Below are positions 6,093 to 12,100 of a stretch of 23,871 bases of DNA, piece after piece. Position 1 is the first letter of the stretch. Every line of letters starts with the position of its first letter. The stretch is from a virus: the IMG/VR virus record IMGVR_UViG_3300014962_000049, positions 1 to 23,871 of that record; one strand, written 5' to 3'. A model generated the notes under the pieces. It was not told the origin of the DNA. It ran no database searches and was given only the letters and a program-made list of their open reading frames with translations. A program made the position numbers and the translations under genes.

Positions 6093-6114
6093 TGACATTG
6101 TGACCCGACTACGG
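5868..6114 (+). repeat. Repeated gene-junction sequence between small paralogues
   Basis: GTGGAGAGTGAYGACATTG then TGACC occurs at 5868 and again at 6082, each time straddling a stop/start overlap so that both upstream proteins end in RGE and both downstream proteins start with ESDDIVT. It marks a tandem duplication of about 214 bp including the coding unit. Confidence 0.7.
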
Positions 6115-6282
6115 GAAAGCATCGCAGATGGCCGTGGTATTTGGGATGGAGACGCAAAAGAAGCTGCTGACGAGATTGAACGCCTACGTGCAGAACTAGT
6201 TATGGCTGTGAAATGGCGCGACAACTATAAGTTGGCGTGGCAACGCGGCACCAAACCATTGGAGGAATATGGCAATAGGTAG
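6082..6282 (+). CDS. Small 'ESDDIVT' phage protein, copy 2 (66 aa)
   Basis: GTG 6082 starts a paralogue of the preceding protein: (M)ESDDIVTRLRES at the N-terminus, then AADEIERLRAEL, but without the cysteines of copy 1. Both starts lie in the same nucleotide context, GTGGAGAGTGA followed by YGACATTGTGACC, overlapping the upstream stop. AAAGGAG at 6069-6075 is the likely ribosome binding site. The C-terminal helix (VKWRDNYKLAWQRG) is amphipathic. Function is unknown. It overlaps the next gene by 14 nt. Confidence 0.65.
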   Translation: MESDDIVTRLRESIADGRGIWDGDAKEAADEIERLRAELVMAVKWRDNYKLAWQRGTKPLEEYGNR

Positions 6283-6502
6283 TGGCGCAGAGATAGGTGT
6301 CAAGTTCGGACGTTGGGGGGAGATGACACCCGAACAACAGGACGAATGGTCCCTAGGTTTACGTGCCCGTTTTGGTGACAACCTTCTAAAAGGTTATGCT
6401 ATATTGGCGTATCCGAAACGATACGAGAACGGGGATATAGATGGCAACACGCAAGAAGAAACACACCTGCGTGATACCACACAAGCCGATAGCGAAGGGT
6501 AG
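6269..6502 (+). CDS. Hypothetical protein overlapping rusA (77 aa)
   Basis: ATG 6269 has a strong GGAGG (6261-6265), though at short spacing. The protein has a short Gly-rich start, a 'MTPEQQDEWSLGLRARFG' helix and a hydrophilic tail. It overlaps the RusA frame by 62 nt out of phase. RusA cannot start later without losing its conserved N-terminus, so either this is a genuine long overlap or this protein's tail is unconstrained sequence. No family is recognised. Confidence 0.5.
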   Translation: MAIGSGAEIGVKFGRWGEMTPEQQDEWSLGLRARFGDNLLKGYAILAYPKRYENGDIDGNTQEETHLRDTTQADSEG

Positions 6503-6788
6503 GCCACGCCTAGGTCGGCGGGGCCGTGTGTTCACACCACAACGCACACTGGACGCAGAGGCGGCTATCGCCGCGTCGTGGGACGGACCCAAGTTTGAAG
6601 GCCCACTGAAACTCAGCGTCACATTCCGCAAGGATGAGATGCTGGTGACCGTGGAAAAGTATCCGGATGGCAAGTCCCCCTTGCGGGGGGATGTTGACAA
6701 CTATTTGAAAACTGTAATGGATGGACTCAATGGAATCGCATGGGAAGATGACAAGCAAGTGTTCGCCGTTGTTGCGGAGAAAACATGA
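6441..6788 (+). CDS. rusA: RusA-like Holliday junction resolvase
   Basis: 115 residues. The N-terminus (VIPHKPIAKGRPR, then GRVFTP) and the central 'LRGDVDNYLKTVMDGLNG' followed by 'WEDD' match RusA. D84, D86 and D104 align with the E. coli RusA catalytic aspartates D70, D72 and D91 by spacing, and K90 matches its adjacent basic residue. Role: magnesium-dependent cleavage of four-way junctions, resolving recombination or replication intermediates before packaging. It is slightly short at the C-terminus for the family. ATG 6441 has only a weak GGGG upstream. The stop overlaps the next start (ATGA). Confidence 0.88.
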   Translation: MATRKKKHTCVIPHKPIAKGRPRLGRRGRVFTPQRTLDAEAAIAASWDGPKFEGPLKLSVTFRKDEMLVTVEKYPDGKSPLRGDVDNYLKTVMDGLNGIAWEDDKQVFAVVAEKT

Positions 6789-7264
6789 GTAAGAACCAAT
6801 CAGATTACGACATTCCGCCCAACAAATATAACTTTCACGAGGACTTAAAGTATGGAAAAAAAGGAGAACAACTTGTTGAATCGTTTTTACAGGCTCTATC
6901 AGGCGGCGCATTTGAAGTCAAGACAGACCGCTACCGGAATGGGCGTATGGTGGTGGAAACTATGCAACACCCCCGAAGAAAACTCAACGAGGACGGAACC
7001 GAATACTGGAAACCCTCCGGAATCGCAGTAACAAAAGCCGAATGGTGGGTGTACGTGTTCACAATGGACGGCAAGCAGGGCGCGTTCCTGATTGTGTCAG
7101 TCCCGCGCCTGAAACGGTACCTCAAGAAACACAAGAACCGTCTACAAGTCATTGACTTTGCGAAGGCTAGTTCTAACCCGTCCAAAGGATATCTGCTGCA
7201 ACCCGAAGATGTATTAGACCTGACAATCAACCCTGATTATGATGAAGTACGAACCAACAAATAA
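6785..7264 (+). CDS. Putative PD-(D/E)XK-like nuclease with EVKTD motif
   Basis: 159 residues, with the start coupled to rusA by an ATGA overlap. After a 'YGKKGEQLVESFLQ' helix (E28 candidate) comes 'FEVKTDRYRNGRMVVE' (about 43-58), then 'PSGIAVTKAEWWVYVF' (~77-93). A helical Glu, an E-V-K strand with a following Asp, a second Glu and a 'SGI..T.A.WW' stretch are shared by a set of phage proteins resembling T7 endonuclease I/resolvase-type PD-(D/E)XK folds. Next to RusA this suggests another DNA-junction or end-processing enzyme. The assignment is from motif pattern; catalytic residues are inferred. The C-terminus is basic (LKRYLKKHKNR). Confidence 0.5.
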   Translation: MSKNQSDYDIPPNKYNFHEDLKYGKKGEQLVESFLQALSGGAFEVKTDRYRNGRMVVETMQHPRRKLNEDGTEYWKPSGIAVTKAEWWVYVFTMDGKQGAFLIVSVPRLKRYLKKHKNRLQVIDFAKASSNPSKGYLLQPEDVLDLTINPDYDEVRTNK

Positions 7265-7577
7265 AGCGGGGACAAGCGAGTACGAACTGTTGATGCAACC
7301 GTTCGTGTATGATGACCCCGAAACGTACGAACCCGACTGGGAACTGCTAGAGATTGTCAGCGAAACATTGGAGCAGATGTCCCCGCAAGACAGAGACATT
7401 ATTGCTGGTGTCTACTACATGCGGATGACGTTTGAAGAACTAGCCGACCACATTGGTACACGCGCCAAGTCTCACGCTTGGCGCAAGCACCGTCAAACAT
7501 TGGACCGATTCAAAGAAGCCTTAACAACAAACCCACGATACGTGGAACACATTAGGAGACATAATGACAACCTATAG
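7239..7577 (+). CDS. Sigma-70 region 4-like HTH protein (112 aa)
   Basis: Starts at ATG 7239 or 7242, overlapping the upstream gene by 23-26 nt. The N-terminal ~45 residues are acidic and Tyr-rich. Residues ~45-100 (LEQMSPQDRDIIAGVYY, then MTFEELADHIG, then KSHAWRKHRQTLDRF) match the layout of sigma region 4: 'LP..R.vi', then an HTH with 'FEELA..IG', then a basic recognition helix. Region 2 is absent, so it cannot be a full sigma factor. It may be a DNA-binding regulator or a terminase-small-subunit-like HTH. A late-transcription role is possible but inferred. Confidence 0.5.
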   Translation: MMKYEPTNKAGTSEYELLMQPFVYDDPETYEPDWELLEIVSETLEQMSPQDRDIIAGVYYMRMTFEELADHIGTRAKSHAWRKHRQTLDRFKEALTTNPRYVEHIRRHNDNL

Positions 7578-8052
7578 AACATGGGACGAGGGTGCGCTCG
7601 GCGCACTCCAGCACCTGCAAGTGTTCGCAGGGGAACTGCGACGCGACGACCTTGTACTCAACGCCTGCTTTGAAGGTTTGGGTGCATACGTTCGTAGCAA
7701 CGCGATTGACCAAACCAGTTACACCACCGCCGTTGACCTTATTGAACGTGCCGGTATTGCGGCGTTGCACATCCTCGCAGAGGATGGCGCATACGACCGT
7801 GACGCTATGCACCGACTGCTGGTCAGCAAACAGCACGACTATGGGCACAAGAACATTCTGCATTTCGGCATCACCGGAGTTGCCGTGCGCCTGTGCGACA
7901 AGATTGCACGCATGAACAACCTGCTTGCCCGTGGCGGTGACGCAAAGAACGAAGCGTTGACAGACACCTACACGGACATACTAGGATACGCAGCAATCGC
8001 CCTCATGTTGGAGGACGGTTCGTTTGAACTGGAGTTGAAAACAGATGGGTGA
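7564..8052 (+). CDS. NMAD1 / DUF1599 nucleotide modification-associated protein
   Basis: 162 residues with ATTAGGAG just upstream of ATG 7564. The C-terminal ~75 residues carry the NMAD1 (DUF1599) signature: 'SKQHDYGHKNI' (88-98), 'RLCDKIARMNNL' (109-120) and 'EALTDTYTDILGYAAIA' (130-146), giving conserved H91/D92, D112/K113/R116 and E130/D134/D138, an all-helical likely metal-binding core. The family is known from phages and is predicted to act with modified-nucleotide pathways, probably on nucleotides. No thymidylate-synthase-like or glycosyltransferase partner is visible here. The N-terminal 85 residues are helical with no known motif. Confidence 0.75.
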   Translation: MTTYRTWDEGALGALQHLQVFAGELRRDDLVLNACFEGLGAYVRSNAIDQTSYTTAVDLIERAGIAALHILAEDGAYDRDAMHRLLVSKQHDYGHKNILHFGITGVAVRLCDKIARMNNLLARGGDAKNEALTDTYTDILGYAAIALMLEDGSFELELKTDG

Positions 8053-8317
8053 ACAAATGTACGGAAAAAACCCTGACGCTAAAGCGTTTATCCTTGGGGA
8101 AAACACCATCCACATGGACGACAAGTTCGTGCTGGCAACCTTGGTGGCACTCATCTCCATCTTGGAAATGAACAACCCTAACATCAGCGAAGCAATCTCA
8201 TCCATGGCGGAAACAATCTATGAACACATCAAAGAAGCCGACACTAGTGAACTTGGACAAACTAGAGCAAACCTTAGAGTCATTACTGGCGGAGGCGAAA
8301 CAGACGAAACTGCCTAA
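8045..8317 (+). CDS. Hypothetical protein (90 aa)
   Basis: ATG 8045 overlaps the end of the NMAD1 gene by 8 nt; a second in-frame ATG at 8057 is possible. The first ~60 residues hold a 'DDKFVLATLVALISILEMNN' segment that is amphipathic rather than clearly membrane-spanning, followed by acidic helices. No family is recognised. Its last 71 nt overlap a small out-of-frame gene at 8247, so its C-terminal tail (Gly/Glu-rich) may be unconstrained. Confidence 0.5.
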   Translation: MGEQMYGKNPDAKAFILGENTIHMDDKFVLATLVALISILEMNNPNISEAISSMAETIYEHIKEADTSELGQTRANLRVITGGGETDETA

Positions 8318-8384
8318 CGCCTATGTTGGTGACATTGTGGAGATGCGCAAAGTAATCAAGATGATGCGAGCGAATCGTGGATGA
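8247..8384 (+). CDS. Small helical protein (45 aa), GTG start
   Basis: From GTG 8247 to TGA 8382-8384 there is a 45-residue frame: a charged helix (LDKLEQTLESLLAEAKQ), then 'LPNAYVGDIVEMRKVIKMMR'. It fills the otherwise empty 8318-8376 gap and its stop overlaps the next gene's GTG start, which suits this operon's style. It overlaps the upstream frame by 71 nt and has only a weak AAGAAG-like ribosome binding site. Function is unknown. Confidence 0.45.
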   Translation: MNLDKLEQTLESLLAEAKQTKLPNAYVGDIVEMRKVIKMMRANRG

Positions 8385-8637
8385 ACAACCGCTACCGTTC
8401 AACCCCGACGACCTCGCAGAACTAGAGGCACGGTTCGCCCGAGTCACCAGCGACGAAGAAGAAGGCTACAGTGTGGAGTTGATTATGTCACGGGCGATGG
8501 CCCGAGACATGCTGGAAAACTGGTTCTCCGCACTCATGGGAGTACCCGAAGCAATCAGCCGCGTATTCGTAGAGTACGCCCACATCATGTCCAACATCAT
8601 GCTCGCCGTCCAAGAGGACGACCGCGACCTACCCTAG
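8377..8637 (+). CDS. Hypothetical acidic protein, last gene of the rightward arm (86 aa)
   Basis: GTG 8377 to TAG 8635-8637. The first ~25 residues are acidic (FNPDDLAELEARFARV). A helix 'ELIMSRAMARDMLENWFSALMG' follows, then a partly hydrophobic 'VFVEYAHIMSNIMLAV' helix that is too polar for a sure membrane segment. A holin role is tempting next to the endolysin, but strand and hydrophobicity argue against it. Its stop overlaps the endolysin's stop on the other strand by 9 nt. No family is recognised. Confidence 0.55.
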   Translation: MDEQPLPFNPDDLAELEARFARVTSDEEEGYSVELIMSRAMARDMLENWFSALMGVPEAISRVFVEYAHIMSNIMLAVQEDDRDLP

Positions 8638-9102
8638 GCGTTTGTCAATCGGAGTGGCATTACGCCACGCCGATTTCGTGGTTTCAATATGCAACCACTT
8701 AGCCCACGGCTGCCCCATCCCCGTAGTAGGAGAATCAGGCTGAGACTTCCAGCCACCCTCATCGGGGGCGGGGCGAGTGGACCGCCAAATCGTACCACCA
8801 TAATAGTCGTGGATAGCCTGAATACCCAACTCGTCAGAGTGCTTGACCAGCCAGCGGATAGCCGCCTGACCCTCGCGCCGGTTCTCGTACCGCCAATCCC
8901 ACGCGGCACCAAACGAGTGCGACGACATGCTGTCCCCGCCCCTAATAGGGCGAATACCAAACAAACCAAGGTTTGTTCCACCCCAACGCTTCATCACATA
9001 ATCCTTGAGAGCCATCAAGTTCGGTGACGCTTTACGGAACCGAACCTTGTCGGCCTTGGTGGCGTTCTGCCAGTTGTAGAAATCAGTTGTGTTCACAGCC
9101 AT
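8629..9102 (-). CDS. Endolysin, M15-type peptidoglycan peptidase
   Basis: 157 residues, leftward. 'MSSHSFGAAWDWRY' carries the M15 zinc-ligand motif (H62, D69 in S-x-H-x2-G-x-A-x-D), and 'AKWLHIET' supplies the late H138/E140 as in 'WHfE' motifs of D-Ala-D-Ala carboxypeptidase/L-Ala-D-Glu endopeptidase enzymes. Role: cleaving the peptide part of host peptidoglycan for lysis. There is no signal peptide or separate cell-wall-binding domain, so a holin elsewhere is expected. ATG 9100-9102 has AGGAG. The ribosome binding site overlaps the stop of the giant protein upstream. It is the last gene of the leftward arm. Confidence 0.82.
   Translation of the reverse strand: MAVNTTDFYNWQNATKADKVRFRKASPNLMALKDYVMKRWGGTNLGLFGIRPIRGGDSMSSHSFGAAWDWRYENRREGQAAIRWLVKHSDELGIQAIHDYYGGTIWRSTRPAPDEGGWKSQPDSPTTGMGQPWAKWLHIETTKSAWRNATPIDKRLG
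8647..8675 (+). terminator. Candidate terminator hairpin at the convergent junction
   Basis: AATCGG (8647-8652) pairs with CCGATT (8670-8675) and GTGGC (8654-8658) with GCCAC (8664-8668), with one A-G mismatch and a 5-nt loop. It lies 10 nt past the stop of the last rightward gene and inside the 3' end of the endolysin gene. Only TTTCG follows on the plus strand, so the U-tract is weak; on the minus strand there is none. Termination of rightward transcripts is plausible but unproven. Confidence 0.4.
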
Positions 9103-9110
9103 AATGTCTC

Positions 9111-12100
9111 CTAATCATTCGGGGGAATCAAACCCCGCTCCTCAAGAACCTTCGCAAACTCCCTAAGTGCGAACTGTCGGTTAATCGCTTCACCTCTCTG
9201 CTGTTGTTCCCCCACCTTACGGACAGGAACACCAATCCAGTTAGCAATACTAGAAAGTTGACGTTCGCCATACGATGCTTTGCCTCCAGCAACACCTCCA
9301 CTGAGACGCTGAGCCTGCGCAAGCGGAGGAAGCATGGCGTTCGGCGCATACTGCGCCTCGCTAGAAATAAGCAGTCGCCCATCCTTGTCGCGCTTACCGA
9401 TGGACTCAATCCCAAGGGCGTTCGCTAGCCACGCAATCGCGGCATCAGTGCCCTTGGCTTCCTCATATTTGTCGGTGAACGGGATGTCCGTATTGAACTG
9501 TTTACCTGCGATGATTTCCAACGGAACCTTAGCAATCGGTGTCACCATACCCAGTAGTTTCTGCGGGTTAGCGAACTGTGCGGCCTGCCCCTCAAGACGG
9601 TTAAACGGCAAGTCGGGTGTAGCGACCCACCCGCCACCGATACCGAGAGCGTTCATGTCACGCATCCACTGCGGGAGGAACAGGTCGGCATCCGGAGGAA
9701 ACTGCTTTTTGATTTTCTCATGCGTCGCGTACACGCTTGGACGCGACCACTGGTTAGCAATCTGCAACGGCACATTACGGGTGGACCAAATCCAAAACGG
9801 CACCCACTTCTTAGCCTTCTCATCCAGCGCAGACAAGTCGCTATAATCAAAGTGGTACCGCTTCACCCGCGCCAACGCTTGGTCAAACGTCATGCCTTGT
9901 TCCAGCGACTCCAACGCCAGCGGCATACGAACCGCCATCTCGGCACGTTCGTTCAACTTGCGGAAAAACTTGGTGGCCTTATTGTTGATTGCCCGTTCAG
10001 CCCACGTAGCACCAATAATCGGTTCAGCCAACTCGTCCACCTGACCACCCGACGATGCGGCGGCAACCTTACGCGCCTGCTCTAGCAACATGCGCTCTGC
10101 CTCAGGGAAGTCATCCAGCCACTGGGCACCCTTCTTCTCAATAGCGAACATGGCTTTCGCACCACGAACAATATTTTCGGTAGTAACACCAGCAATATAG
10201 TTGTTCACCGTCGCAGACATAGCATTACGTACCACAAATCCCGTAGACATCATCGCATACGTTTTGAAGAACCGCATATACCAGTCATAGCCCTTGGCAA
10301 ACTTTCCTTGTTCTGCGAGATTGCGCAACTTCAACAGATTTGGTCGCCAGTTGTCCAACAGTTCCTGCGGAACCTGAACCCCCAACGCCTCAATCTTTTC
10401 CCACCCATCAAGAATATCGTCAACCATCTGCCCACCAAGGATTCCTTCCTTGGCGGCAGTCAACTGTGCTGCACTCGCAGGGATTTCTTGCGTGGACAAC
10501 CAAGCCAACTTCGCTTCATCAGCATGCAGAATCGTTGTCAACGCCTCGTACGCACGACGCTCCGCGTCGGGCAATAGACCCATGCTGTCAATAGACTGCT
10601 TGACCCTGCGCTGCCAAATACGGGTTTCTTCGGCAGCCGCTCCACGCGGCGGCCTCAGTCGCATAATCTCCTCAAGGTTTGTCACCTCATTACGCAACAG
10701 TTCACCGGTAACATCGTTCCAGTTCTTGAGAGCAATCTGCTGGTCCATCAACATAGCCAGCCGTTCCTCATATTTCATCTGACGCTTAAGCAAACGCTCC
10801 GCCGCCGCACCAGCCTTTGCCTCAGTACGCGCAATCTCGGCAAGCATCCGCTTCTCCGCAGTAGAATACTTGGCATCTGCTTTCGCCAGCATCTTCTGCG
10901 CTTCCTCCCGACCAACACGCACACGCTTGCCATCAATCGTGATACGCAACTTGCCTGTCTTAAGATACTCGTCCATCAACTGTTCAGTCTTAGCGACGCG
11001 CTTCGCGGCGGCAGACGACATACCAGCCAACTGCCCCCGCGTCTTTCGTGCCTCGGACTCCAGCGTTTGACGGCTCGCCAAACCCAACTCTGATTCCATC
11101 AACTGGTCGGCAGTAGCCACCATTTCCATCTGAGCATTAAGGCTCGCAGTCTCATAATCAGAGTTTACAATGGAACGCACAAACGACGAGTCGGCTGTGC
11201 GTTGCACAATATCCTGCGGATTGCTCGGGACACCGACCTCAGGCAGTTTCTGCCCATACTTGGGGTCCAGCAGAACCGAAAACACCTCATCACCGCTGTC
11301 GTAAATACCGTCAGCAATAGCCCTAGGAGCAATAACACCAACGCGCCCATCGTTCATCAAGTGCGCACCAATAATGTCGTCAACAATCTGACGGGCAACT
11401 TCGTCCGACCCCTCATACGAATAGCGGCTAGCCACACCACGGAACGACTCATTCAAAGCATTAAACGCATCCTCAATAACCCCATGCGTAATGCCCCCGT
11501 CCGGAATAGGCATCTCATTCAGGAAGTCCAACGTCTGAATCAGTTGCGCTTCCTCCGGATACATGTCAACAAACATCGGGTCCAACTGGCCTGTCTGCCT
11601 AAAGTTCACGAACTCCTCGTAGAACACCTGACCATCCATACCGGCGTTGTCCATAGCCACCCGAATATAATCAGGCAGATACTCCTCACCGAACAAACCA
11701 CGGAAATCCGCAGGGCGACGCAAGTCAATCAAAGCGTTCTCGTTCGGAGCCTGAACAGCAATATACTGTGGGTTGTTCAGCGAACCCTTATCGGGGATGG
11801 TGTCCAGCACCTTGTATGGTGCCACCCCGTCAGGGAGTGGCACCAGCGCATCCTCAACACCATACACCAGTCCATCAGGTGCATACGTGGCCTTGGCCCT
11901 AGCCTCAGCCAACGCCTCAAACCCAGCCAAGTCATCTTCCAGTTTCAACTGTGCAGAAATCAAATCGTCCCGCGCATTATCAAACTCGCGGGTCGTGGGC
12001 AGTTCATCCAACTGCTCACGAATAGAGTTCAAACGGGCACGCACCTCCCGCACCTCGCGTGCGGCAGGAATCCCCTGCTTCTGCAAAATCCGTTCAGCAA

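Noticed and set aside
8377-8637. Holin beside the endolysin
   Set aside because: The protein is acidic, its helices are too polar for clear membrane spans and it lies on the opposite strand in the replication arm.
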